DNA from: Viola odorata
Lineage: Eukaryota > Streptophyta > Magnoliopsida > Malpighiales > Violaceae
Assembly: GCA_963691705.1 (NCBI GenBank)
Contig: OY829538.1
Location: 76,514,781-76,578,780, forward strand
Direction of reading: 5' to 3'
DNA: 64,000 nucleotides
The position numbers and the translations under genes were made by a program. Positions 1-11,194 of the stretch are shown here, piece by piece (the stretch's first letter is position 1; each line of letters begins with the position of its first letter). The notes under the pieces were generated by a model that searched no databases, had not been told where the DNA came from, and saw only the letters and a list, made by a program, of their open reading frames with translations.

Positions 1-1111
1 TTATTATTAGTGTAAATTAGTGTATAAATAGATAGGTTGGTCATTTGTAAACATTAAGCAATTCAATACAACACAATTCCTTCTATCTTATATTGCTTCA
101 TGGTTTCTAACACTTAATTACTGGAGCAATCTCGAACCTATACTTTTGGGAAATCTAATGCACTACTGTCAAAATAGTCGATGCTGTTTTTTTTTACTTC
201 ATAGACTTGCTAATCATGCATTACTGAATGTATTTTGTCTATGGAAGGAAGCTCACGGTGCCAAACTTTTGTTGTCGGCAGGTTGGTTGTGTGACCATAA
301 TTTGCTGTGCTTGTTTCCTAACAAAGTGTTTTGTGGTTGTGTGACCATACAACTATTGAAAAATATAAACAAAGTAAAAAGAGATTAACTAATTTTGTTG
401 AAAATTTCTAAAAATATAAAACTTAATTTAAGGTGTATAATTTCAATTTTGAGAAAAAACAAACGGTAAAATTCGGTTAAATCTAATTCAACTAGAAAAT
501 CGGTAAATTATGAGGTAAGTAATTCGCTATTCGATTCGATTGTGATGTTTTTGATTTGTTCTTTGGCGCTTATCTTGTATAGCGTTTTATATATCCAACT
601 TCTCAAGAAAAAAGAAGAGGTTTTGCATTTCTCCCGACCGGACAAAACCGGCCCTCAATTATTACAGAAGAACCGGTTTAATCTGTAGCCGCCCAAATAT
701 ATAACATACCCGGACTGAGGCCCGCCCAAATGAAACATCCACCCGTCAATCTTCAATCTCAAACCGAAGAAGATTCATTTTTAGTATGGGATGATGGAAA
801 GGAAATGAAAAAAATGGAATTTTGTTAAAATTCCTCCGTATGTGAATATAAATGAGTGGTAAAAAAGGAGAGAAAGATAGGGATGTATATATATGAGCTG
901 ATTTGATTCGATTTTTGAGCTATATTCGGACCGGACTGGACACTTAGTTTCAATATTTTTTTTTTAAAGTTTATAAGAAAAAAAAGAAAGTGTGAGCTGG
1001 AAAATTCACGTCCGCCTCCACTCCTCTCGCTCCCTCGTCATCAATTAATTTCCCCTTGCAGCCGGGAAATTCGTAATCTCTCTCTCCGGCGAGTAAAATT
1101 AGGGATTTTTG
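1..1111. other. Left-edge intergenic region and 5' flank of RNI-like gene
   Basis: No coding region can be supported here. The stretch is AT-rich. The last 100 bases before the ATG at 1112 contain pyrimidine-rich tracts typical of a plant 5' UTR. The short open frame at 146-388 has no codon or family support and is regarded as chance. Confidence 0.5.
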
Positions 1112-3629
1112 ATGGACAAAGGCAAAGCTGCGACGGACATAACAGCTTCCTTCAACAAGCTTGATTTGAATCGTCCCATTTTTACCCCTCTCCTCTATTC
1201 CTCTGGTAGGTATCTCTAAAACTCGTGGTGGTTTAATGTATTAGCTGGTGGTGCACGGCGGTTGGCTTACTCGCTGAGTTCGTTGATGACAGGGTTAGCT
1301 CATCAGAAGGCGATCCCCCCTAGTTTAGTGAGCTTGTGCCTGGGAATTGTTGGGAGGCATCTAGAGGATATCATTGGGGAGTTGAGCGATATTGCGGTCG
1401 GCTTTCCTGCGCCTATTAAGGTGTGGCTTAAGTAAATTCATTATGGGTTTTCTATGAATTTGACGAGTTTGAAAAAGGCTGAATCTTGTTTTGATGACTC
1501 CATTTAATGTGCGTATGTGAAGTGCTCTGACTTTTCTCTTGTTAAGAAGTGTAGGATTGTGTCGAATATGCCTTGCAGTTTTAATGTTTTCGTTTGAAAA
1601 AATGCTTAGATAGTGCTACAAAATATAGTCTCGGGAACATACTTGAGTCACCTTTACATTTGCGAGTGGTCTCATTCATTGTTTTCGTGCATTGGCATGC
1701 ATGTCAGTGGTCTAATTCAAGTTTTTTATTCTGATGTCTCACAGATGGCAATTGCAGCAATTGCTAGGAGAAGAAAACTGCTCTGTGACGAGGTCATTGT
1801 TCCTTTAGTTGATAGTTCATGGGATGTTCTTGACATTTCTGGTTCAGATGTCAGTGATTCTGGTTTGGCAAAAGTGGCTGAAATCTGCAAGGTCCTCCGA
1901 GCTGTGGACATAAGGTATGGGAATTTGAATTCAGTTGATCAAGTCAGCGTAGTGATAACTTATCCGTTACAACTTCAATCCTGGTTCCTTCTATCTGAGT
2001 GTCATTATGCTTCCTGAACTGACTTCAGCTTTGCAATACAATGCAATCAAATTTAGATTTATGCTGACAATATTTCATGCAGCCAATGCAAGCAAGTTAC
2101 TGCTGCTGGTGTTTATGAGCTTGTGCAGCGCTGCAAGTCATTGCAAACATTAAGATGCGGGTATGTGCATTTATTTCTGTTCTGTTGCTTTTCGGTATGA
2201 ACTGTTTTTTTAGGGTAAGTGTTCTTTATGTTCACTATTTCATAATATATACTCTAAAAGTCTGTTATATAAAATAATTAGCCAAAAGATCCTTCACATG
2301 TTATCACTCTGTTACTGCCAATCATGCAAGAATGAGAACCTTATAGTTCTTGGTCGGCGAAGCTTGTATTGAAACTTAGTCCTCATTATGTTTTAGAAAA
2401 GCTTAGTCTCCTGATTAGCCAAAAGATCATTCACATGCTATCACTCTGTTACTGCCAATCATGCAAGAAACGGAACCTTATGGTTCCAATTCAAATTTTG
2501 AGTGCTCTTTGCATGCTTAACAGGAATATTCCTGTGCGGCGATTGTTATACTGAGTTCTTGGTCCGTGAAGCTTTTGAAAATATTGAAACTTAGTCTTCA
2601 AGTTTTTCCTCATTTCGTTTCAGAATAGTTTGATCTCCTAATAAGAAGAGTTCCAATGCCATGCCTTCCTTTTTATTTTATCATCTGCATTAAATAGAAC
2701 CAGGATTTCTGTTTTTTTTACTAGAATATGAACCTTATAACAGGCTTGAACCAAAGTTAATATTGCAGAGGATGCCCAAGGAGTGACTTTACAGCACGCA
2801 GCTGCTTGGGTATATTGAAACCGAAGCTGAATGATGTGGAGGGAGATTCTTGGGAGGAGCTTGATACTGCTGAAATTGCTCATGGTGCAGAATCCTTGCG
2901 CTGGTTTGTTTGGGTAATCTCTCGTGAAACCATTTCTCTTGTATGCCTGTCATGATTTTTGGGTAGTTGTTTATGTTGGCATTGGCAATAGTGAAGCAAT
3001 AATCGAAGCACATTTTTAGGACAGGTGTGGTTGGGCGATCCTGAGAAGTACTCTGCCATCGCCTTGCCCCAGTGGGAGCATTATATATTCTGACCCTGAT
3101 TTTTTTCTTCTATGCTCTCTTGGTATTTATCGCCCTCTAAATGACCTGACTCATTTTTTCTTTTTCCTTGAAGCCGAGAATTGACAAAGATTCATTGGAG
3201 ACATTGGCGGCTGAATGTCCACGGATAATCGTAAACCCCAAGCCATCACCATTTGGTTTTAGAGGATTAGAAGTCCCCAGAGAAGCGTTACCAGATGCGG
3301 CGTTAGATGACCCCACTGTCAAGGACATCAATCCAAAAACATGGGCACTTTACGGGCACAAGCCGAATCACATAGCTCCATCTCTCTTAAGCTCCCCAGG
3401 GCACAAGCCGAATCACATAGCTCCATCTCTCTTAAGCTCCCCAGAATTGTCTATCGCTGAAAAATTTAGACTTGCCTTTGTTGAGCGAGACACGCGCTTG
3501 GCACCAAAACGAGCTAAAAATGCGAGGCAACATCAGCGCCGTGCAGAGAGGGACTGGATGATGAGCACAGATGCCAAGGCAATAGTCTTAGCCTCCAAAG
3601 CAAGTAAATCTTTACACAGCAGAAATTGA
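1112..3629 (+). CDS. RNI-like / leucine-rich-repeat protein, six exons
   Basis: Proposed exons are 1112-1205, 1245-1420, 1745-1914, 2083-2160, 2769-2913 and 3174-3629. They join in phase to give 372 aa. The middle part (about residues 95-160) carries leucine-rich, RNI/F-box-LRR-like repeats with the signature DISGSDVSDSGL and a Cys-rich LRR stretch (QCKQVTAAGV). The C-terminal part has a conserved-looking WPRIDKDSLETLAAECPRI segment and a basic tail (KRAKNARQHQRRAERDW). It resembles a single-copy plant RNI-like family from memory; the biochemical role is unknown to me and no F-box is visible. Two oddities stand out. The first intron would be only 39 nt, well below the usual plant minimum. The last exon has a perfect in-frame 45-bp tandem duplication (3354-3443). 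If intron 1 is not spliced, translation stops after about 35 codons, so the allele could be broken. Confidence 0.72.
2276..2640 (+). repeat. Diverged tandem duplication inside intron 4 of the RNI-like gene
   Basis: A segment beginning ATTAGCCAAAAGATC occurs at about 2276-2350 and again at about 2416-2490 with few differences. The following segment (CTTGGTC..GAAGCTT..TTGAAACTTAGTC) occurs at about 2350-2420 and again at about 2555-2630. The intron therefore looks like two partly shuffled copies of a unit of roughly 140-200 bp. Confidence 0.75.
3354..3443 (+). repeat. Perfect 45-bp coding tandem duplication
   Basis: Bases 3354-3398 and 3399-3443 are identical. Each encodes the 15 residues GHKPNHIAPSLLSSP, so the reading frame is kept and the protein gains one repeat unit. 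Confidence 0.97.
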
Positions 3630-4522
3630 ATCACAAGTGTAGCGTACCTGAACATCTCATCTATCACTCTCAACTGGACAAGCTTCGAGGCTCGTGGTTG
3701 TCCTAGTTATTTTCGTGTTGTACCATGTACTTCTGTAAATATCTTTGTTGAGTCAGGGAAGTTTTGCCGCTTATGATCAAAACATGTTCTTATTAAGTTT
3801 GAAAGCACATGTTAGAATGTTAGAGTACAATACCTCAAGTTTCACACAACATTACAATGTTACTTTGAATTTTAACATTCCAAAAGTTATATCCAAGCTG
3901 AAGTAGGAATGAAGTCTTTCAATGAAGTTGGGATTTAGTTATCCGAATTGAAGTGGGAAACATAGTCTTGCAACGAAGTTTTAGTTAGGGTTAGTGGTGA
4001 GGCTCAGGCACTTAGCCTGGTATTTTCTTAGATGTCCTCCCTGTTTCTTTCGAGCATAAGATCACCTTCTGTTCAGAAGTTTAATCACCAAGAACTGAAC
4101 TGTGTAACAGACACAAACCAAACATACATTAGTACGCGAATCAGCGCCCCTGATAGAGGGGGGGTTGGGGGGTAACTAGGGATGAAAATAAGACAAATTT
4201 TAAATAGGAGCATCGCAGCAAACTTGACCTCCAGACTAAATATGGAAAAAACTAGCAGCCAGAAAAGTTGCTAAATCCACACTGGCATAATTATGCAAGT
4301 ATGGGTGCATTGACCCAGTAGCAAAGCTACATCTCGAGAATCTACTCAGGTTATTCATAGGGAAAAAAGTTCTCCACACTCTACCAGGATTCAATTGTGT
4401 AAACAGTGCTAACAAACTACGATACAGCAGAAAATCTCAGGCAGCTAATGATCCACAAGCTATTGTGTAAGATGACACGAACGCAAATGTCTCCCCTATT
4501 GAACCTACAAAATGGCGATTGA
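3630..4522. other. Convergent 3' region between RNI-like gene and uS9m
   Basis: This spacer lies between two genes transcribed toward each other and should hold both 3' UTRs. A G-rich tract occurs near 4157-4172. I see no open frame or RNA gene worth reporting. Confidence 0.6.
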
Positions 4523-6668
4523 TCAACGCTTGACCCATTGGAAGCTCTTTCTTGCCTTTGCTTTTCCTGGTTTTTTCCTTTCAACCACACGTGGGTCCCT
4601 GGTCAAGAAACCAGCTGATAACAAAAAAGAGAATATTAGATGGGGCAAATACACAGAACGTAAGTAAAGCACTGGCATAGTACATGAACAATTAATTTAT
4701 GCTGACTAGTTCGAACATTGGAATAAAAAAAGGAGAAATACTGAATCTGTCATCCAACAATCGTGCATTGTTTCCATCATATATAATTGGAAGTGAAGTA
4801 CAGCACTCAAGGAAAAGAAAAGAAGGGAATGTGTTTGAGAAAAAGATTAAGCTGTCATACCCTTTCTAAGTGGAGGACGCAAGTCTGGTTCCCAGTTTTG
4901 CAAGGCCCGACTGATCCCCAGCCTAATAGCTCCAACTTGTCCTGTCCACAACATAATAAAATAAATAAATCCCAATCTGTGATGTAGTTCTCGAATGCTA
5001 TAAGTAAAGTCAGCAAAGTAAAATCGAGATGGTAAGAGGCTTTCATGCATTTGCAGAATTTGCCCCATGTTATTCCCAGCACACATTAATGGACAGCTAG
5101 AAAGAGAGACCACCATATATGGCTGCTTAAGCCTAAGAAAATAACTGCAATTATCAATTAGAAATAGCATCAATTATATTAGTGGGTGCTTTATACAAGC
5201 CAGCAAATACACTATTTTATCCCCTTCGGTAAAAGATAGCCTTATCGCTCAAAATCTAATGAGAGGAAAATAAGTTAGAATGATATTTGATGATTAGAAA
5301 GAAGGATGGAGAATGGAGGCAGGCATGAGATTAATAACTCTAAAGAGCTGACATGACAACCATAGGAGTCAGTCAAAATGGAAGTAATAATTGCAAAAGT
5401 TACAAGGCCAGGAACACTTGGCTCACCTGAAACACCACCTCCTTTAACAGTGCAATTAATATCCCAAAGACCCAAGGTCTTTGTCTCAGAGAAAGGTCGT
5501 AAAAGGGTAGCACGGTGATCAAGCATTGGGAAATAGACATCAAATTGCTTATCATTAACTACGAATTGCCCATCACCAGGTTGAATCCAGACACGAGCTA
5601 CACTGCATTTCCTTCTTCCTGTTGCATACGCTCTTCCCTTCTCATCCACTTTTCTTACTCTACCCTTTGCAATTTCTTCCTGTTTCTGGCGCTCTATCTC
5701 ACCTCGTGTTGATTTTTTTGTATTCTTTTCATACCGCATGTCCTCAATTTCACTTAGCGGTGGCAATCCTTCAATCCCCTCAAAATCCCTCAGAGCAATC
5801 AAGCTGTCAAGCATATCATCTGTTATCCCAGATGCTGCAATAAGGTCACCAAATGTACGATTTGGACCTGCAATAGGATGCATTCGATCAACACATAAGA
5901 ACAAGAACTGACATCCCTAGAGATAATCAACAACCATTAGAGAACTACTACATGCATAAATCCTAATCACCTAGTTACCCATTCATAACACGTGGCTTAG
6001 CTATTGATAACTTCTAATCAATGATGATGGTAAAGCCGTCATATTTTCAATTCATTCCCTAATGAGCAAATGCATAGCATCCTGACCACTGGCCCAACCC
6101 TAGTAGCTTACTGATGATCATAGAAAAGCAAGTTTTTTTTGGAATGCCACAGGAAAAACAAGGAGATGGGTAATCTCGGTCTACCTTCGAGGACGGGCAT
6201 GAGCTGTTTCTGCTCTTCCAGGAGCATCTTCTCCTCCTCTGGGGTGATTTTTTCTTCTTCTTCTTCTTCTCCTTCTCCTTCTTCAAACTCGCCATCAACC
6301 TGCGAACTACTCGATCCGCTGCTACTCTCAGCAACAAAAAAGAACGACGACGACTCCTTCCCCCGGAGCCGCTGCGAACTGAGCGAGTTACCATCACCGC
6401 CGCCGCTCTTCACTCCCTCTATCTGCTTATCCTCTCCACTGAACAAGCCTGCCGCAGAGTCCCGGCGGAGAAATGAATCGGATTTGCCATAGTTCTTTGA
6501 TGAAGAATTCCAGAAGCTATCGTTGTTGTTGTCGTCGTTTCCGGTAGAGAAAAGTCGGAGGAGAAGAGAGGAATAGATGGGGGAGTGAATGTGGTGTTGG
6601 GGTTTTGAATGGAGAAGAAGAGAGATGGGACGGAAATGGGAGGGTTTAGGTAGCAGACGGCACAGCAT
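4523..6668 (-). CDS. RPS9M: Small ribosomal subunit protein uS9m (RPS9), mitochondrial
   Basis: Exons on the minus strand are 6668-6185, 5867-5427, 4941-4861 and 4614-4523, giving 365 aa with all phases consistent. The N-terminus is basic and hydroxylated ([14 protein letters not shown]...), as expected of a mitochondrial presequence. It is followed by a low-complexity Ser/Glu-rich region (about residues 80-155) and a linker. The C-terminal 130 residues are the uS9 fold: [29 protein letters not shown], the glycine-rich [28 protein letters not shown] and the basic tail ending KSFQWVKR. In uS9 proteins this C-terminal tail reaches the P-site tRNA. The long N-terminal extension matches plant mitochondrial rather than plastid S9. 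The start is the first ATG of the frame. Exon ends were fixed by phase and by homology remembered for the family. Confidence 0.93.
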
Positions 6669-7522
6669 CCTTCGTCTTCCCTTCTCCTCTCTTCCCTCTT
6701 CGCTGTTTTTCTGATTCTAATGCTATACATTTTCGTATCAGAAGATGGAAGGCCTGTTCGTGATCCGGTCCAACAGCGCCCATACAGGCCCATCTGTCTT
6801 TTTCTTTTTCCACACATATTTTTTTTGGGTAAACTACACCGAAAAAAACCCTACAGTTCTACTTAGCCACCTTATAATTTAAAAGTTTATTATATATGCC
6901 CTATAAAAATTATTAAAAATTATTAAAAATTATAATTTTAATCTTTATAATAATTTAAAAAATTATATAAAATAGTAAAAAATAGCAGAAATTTATAAAA
7001 TTTGATTAAAAAATGTAATAAATATAGTAAAACCTAAAAAGAAATTAATTTAGAATTTATTTACATTTTGTTATTAAATTTGTTCTTTTTCTAATATTTT
7101 TCAAGTCATTTATTTTTTCTTAAAATTTTCAGTAAAATGTTTCTCATATTGAATGAAATATGGTTTTTTCTAAAATTATCAAATTCAATAGCTAACATTA
7201 AAACACAATCTTACTCAACAGATTCCTCTATGATCATGCAGAAATGGGAAAACCTGTTAGAACTCAAATCAGAATAGCAAATTGGTATCAAAATCCATCT
7301 TATTTAAACAACACATAACCAAGAAAAAAAAGTAGAAACACAGAAACCTGTAACAAGCTTTCAATACCAAATCACGTAACCATTTCAATGTTCATTCATT
7401 ATTATTCATCATCATCATCATCATCATTACGAAACCGGTCTTCCATTCTCGAAAGAAAAGAAGGCAGAAGCTAGAAGTTGAAAAAAAGAAGAAATAAAAG
7501 AAACAACTAGCTTCTTCTCAAC
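6669..7522. other. Divergent promoter region between uS9m and first CHX
   Basis: The two genes are divergently transcribed, so this spacer holds both promoters. Bases 6850-7150 are extremely AT-rich and carry no recognisable feature. A (CAT)n microsatellite lies at about 7408-7425, within the likely CHX 5' UTR. Confidence 0.6.
7301..7309 (+). promoter_or_regulatory. TATA-like box of first CHX gene
   Basis: TATTTAAAC lies 222 bases upstream of the ATG, inside a block that is conserved with the region upstream of the fourth (pseudogene) CHX copy, where the same word lies at 19240-19248. Position and conservation suggest a core promoter. This is inference. Confidence 0.4.
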
Positions 7523-10157
7523 ATGGATCCACTACGAACAACAAGCGCCATTGTAAATCATACACCAGGAGCTTATTATGAGAGGCTCACCTGTTTCTTG
7601 CTGCCGCAGAAGGTGAATTCTCAGGGATTGCCAAGGATCCTCGAGAAAAAGGCACCTGGTTTATTCAAGTATTCATTGCCGAATCTTGAATTTCAGATGG
7701 CAGTCATCTTTTTCCTCACCGCGGTCCTCAATTATTTCTTGAAGAAAAAAGGAATTCCTCCACTAGTTCCACAGATCATTGTAAGTACATTATTCTTTCT
7801 TTCTCCATTAAAACCGTACGATTTGCCCTCGTCGTTTTGTTGCATCAAATAAGGAGTGTTGCTATCATGTTGATGAAACTGCAGACAGGCTTGCTGTTCA
7901 GCCCAGAAGTGCTTCCGGGTTGGATTGCAGACAGAATATTTACACGGGATAGCGCGAAAACAATCGGCACGCTGGCTACCCTTGCATACCAGCTCTTTGT
8001 TTTTCAAAGCGGAGTCCAAATGGAGGTTGGAATGATCAGAAACGTTAGAGGGAAAGTTTTGGCAAGTAGCATTGCTTGTGCCATAATTCCAATTCTTGTT
8101 GGGATAGCTACATTGGCATTGATGACTATAGGTACTAAAGAGGGGATCAGGCCAATAACAGACATCTTCACAGCAACAATGTATTCTATCACCTCATTCC
8201 CAGTCATAGTTTCCATATTGAATGATCTTAAGCTCGTGAATTCAGAACTTGGTCGATTAGGCTTGTCGACAGCATTAGTCAGTGACCTTATCAGCCTTGT
8301 TCTGTTCACAACTGCATATTTGGTGAAAACAGCAGCTGAGGGAGACGTTGGCGAGCTCAACCAGACATTGATTGCGGTTTTCGGTTTTATTTTCTTTGTT
8401 GTGTTCATGCTCAGGCCAGCATTGAAACTTTTCGTTGGGAAGCCAGGTGAAGGCAGGCCAGTGAAGGACTTACACGTCTATGTTATAATCTCCTTGGCAA
8501 TGGTGAGTGTCTTCTTTACAAATAATTTCAAACTGTTTCTCCATTTTGGGCCTTTCATCGTCGGTCTTGCTGTACCAGCCGGATCAGCACTTGGGGCTTC
8601 CATTGCCAATTTGTTGGATGTGGTTCAGGGTTACTTTATTCCATTGTTCATCACAGTATGTGCGATGAGGATAGATTACGATGCCCTCCCTGAAATTTCC
8701 GAGCTAGCTTCCCTTGCAACAGCTTCCATTTCAATTTCCTTAACAAAATTCTTCACGTCTTTCCTATCACAAACCTACTTTTGGAAGATGCCAACGAATG
8801 ATGCTATTGCTTTCAGTCTTCTAATGTGTGCCAAAGGCGTTTCTGAACTCGCCATCTATAGTTACTTCAGTGACATCGAGGTAACCAATGAACTAAATTC
8901 CCTCTTGAACCTGCATTTAGACTGCAAAATAAATCAATAAAACACAAATCACGACAATTATGAACTTGTTCTGATATTCCTTTGGTTTATCAATTTGCCG
9001 ATGGTTTGCAGCTTTTAAGTCGCAAAAAATATGCTCACATGGTTTTGAGTGTCCTTATCTTCGGAGGGATTGTGCCAATGCTTGTGAAATACTTATACAG
9101 TCCAACAAAAAGATACGCAGGGCACGAAAATAGAAACCTGATGAATGCTGATCCAGATTCAGATCTTAGAATCATTTCTTGCATACATGCACCAGGGGAT
9201 GTGAGGGCAGTCCTGAAGCTTCTTGACGCATCTTGTAGGGGTGATTCTCCTCTCGCAATAGATGTCCTTCACCTTATCAAGCTTGTTGCACAATCCACAC
9301 CCATCCTTATTCCACACCGCAAAGAAAGGGTCATCCTATGCGATTACTTCTACTCGGTCAATGTTGTTCGTTTGCTCAACGAATTTGAGCAGAACAATCA
9401 GGGATGTGCAACGATAAATGCATTCACAGCAGTTTCTCCACCATCACTCATGTATGATGACATCTGCACATTAGCATTTGACAAGCGCGCATCGTTCATA
9501 ATTCTCCCTTTCCATGTTAGATGGAACCACCAAGAAGGGATTGGAAGTGTATCACAAGACAAGACCATGAGGGACTTGAACATTAGTGTCCTTGAAAGAG
9601 CTCCTTGCTCAATAGGAATCCTCGCTGACCGTTATAAGAATACCGCAAGCATAGAAGACCCGTCAATCTCAGTCTATAAAGTAGCCATGATCTTTTTGGG
9701 AGGTGCTGACGACAGGGAAGCTTTGGTTTTTGCCATGAACATGGCAAAAGATACCAAGGTCAATCTCACTGTAGTGCAACTAACAAAAGGTGGTGAAACT
9801 GATTACGAAGAAGCCTCAGATGATGAGCTAGACGACGTGATGGAAGTTAAACGAGACTATGCTGCTTTAAAGTCTCCAGAAGAGACAGATTACATAACAT
9901 GCAAGAGCTCGCTCGCTAATGATGCATCAACAACCGCTTCAATCATTAGATCCATGGTTAATAAGTATGAGCTTATAATAGTAGGAAGAAGAAACAACAG
10001 CAAAAAGGCAGTGCAGACGGCTGGTCTTGAAGAATGGTGTGAGTATACAGAGTTGGGTGTTTTGGGAGATCTTATTTTGGCCAAAGACTCAAAGGGTACA
10101 TGCTCCGTTCTTGTTGTGCAGCAAGATCAACACCAAGCAGCATCCACTTGGAGATAA
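7523..10157 (+). CDS. Cation/H+ antiporter, CHX family (CPA2), array copy A
   Basis: Exons 7523-7780, 7885-8880 and 9012-10157 join in phase 0 to give 799 aa, the normal CHX length (about 800). The N-terminus has the family start pattern ERLTCFLLPQKVNSQG followed by the first hydrophobic segment. The exchanger domain (about residues 55-440) contains the conserved PLVPQII, the segment SILNDLKLVNSELGRL with the Asn-Asp pair near residues 199-200 that corresponds to the transport-site region of CPA2 antiporters, and PFIVGLAVPAGSALG. A hydrophilic cytosolic half follows (DLRIISCIHAPGDVRAVLKL, then a UspA-like GGADDREALVFAMNMAKD). CHX proteins exchange K+ or other monovalent cations for H+ at endomembranes or the plasma membrane, often in pollen; the substrate here cannot be told. 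It is the first of four head-to-tail copies. Confidence 0.92.
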
Positions 10158-11194
10158 TTTGTGTGCACCAAGAGGAATGGGAGTTTGAAGCCCTTTCGTC
10201 ATGTGTTTACAATGTTTTGTTCTTGGCTTAAATACCAATTTCCCCCTGCGTTTGACAATTTTTTTCCAACCAGGGCTAATATGTGATAAACACAAGAGTT
10301 TTGGAATTCTCTAAACACATGAAATTGAGAGAAAATAACAAATATATGCCTTCAACCTTTATTCTTTCATGTTCCGCGTTCTCAAAGATCACCATAGTTC
10401 AGGTGCTTCCATGACATAGATTGTGGCCACAGAAAAGAAGATAACCGAAATGCAGCTAGTTAGTGTAAGAGTTAAGAAGTTTCGATCGTGGATTTATCTT
10501 TTATGTCTTGGTGTTATTAGTCAAGAAGAGAATACAATGCTGAAACAAATGTATCATTCATGCTCTTCATATAAGGTTGAAGCTTTAAGCAATCTCCACA
10601 CAAGCAGAAAATTACCTGCAGCTTCTTCCACCAGCGAAGAAGCCATGGAAGAGTTTCACATCCAACTCGGATTAGTCTTCTACCAGAATGAACTCAGAGA
10701 GAAAAAAGCCAATGATTTGTGTAAATATAATTACTGAACTTGGTCATGGAAAAAGGTATCATGATCTTCTTGGTTCATTCATTGGAATATTTCAACTGTC
10801 ATTACTATTTTTATTTTTAAATAAGTCAAAGGAAAAGCACCAGATATACTAAATTAAATTTAGTAAACAAATTTCTATCATTTTTTTAAAATTACGCAAC
10901 AGACTTCTATCTTGAAGCATACAACAGCAAAACAAATCAAATTAAGTATTCTGTTCTCTAAAACAGAACATAACCGCCTATGAAAAAAAAAATAGAACAT
11001 AACATAACCAACAAAAAAATAGAAACGCAGAATAAACCTGTAGCCACCTTTCATTAACTTTATAAGCATTTCATTCATCATCAAATTCTGGTCTTCCATT
11101 CTTGAAAGAAAAGAGAAAGGGCAGAAGCTAGTTGTTGTGAAGCTAGTTGTTGTGAAAACAACAACATCAACAACACAACTAGCTTCTCGCCAAA
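10158..11194. other. Spacer between CHX copies A and B
   Basis: The first part is the CHX A 3' flank and shares blocks with the flank of copy B (for example the region near 10361-10430 versus 14044-14135). The segment near 10860-11190 is the CHX B promoter, related to that of copies A and D (GTCTTCCATTCTTGAAAG shortly before the ATG). The part at about 10440-10740 is not found in the other spacers and has an open frame that may be a gene fragment. Confidence 0.55.
10423..10737 (+). other. Unassigned open frame, possible gene fragment
   Basis: A 104-codon open frame lies between CHX A and B. It has no ATG at its nominal start. The best protein-like part is the end, after a possible 3' splice site (TTACCTGCAG, ending at 10621): it reads ASSTSEEAMEEFHIQL...FYQNELREKKANDLCKYNY, with charged amphipathic character. 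I do not recognise a family. It could be the last exon of a captured gene or pure chance. Confidence 0.2.
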
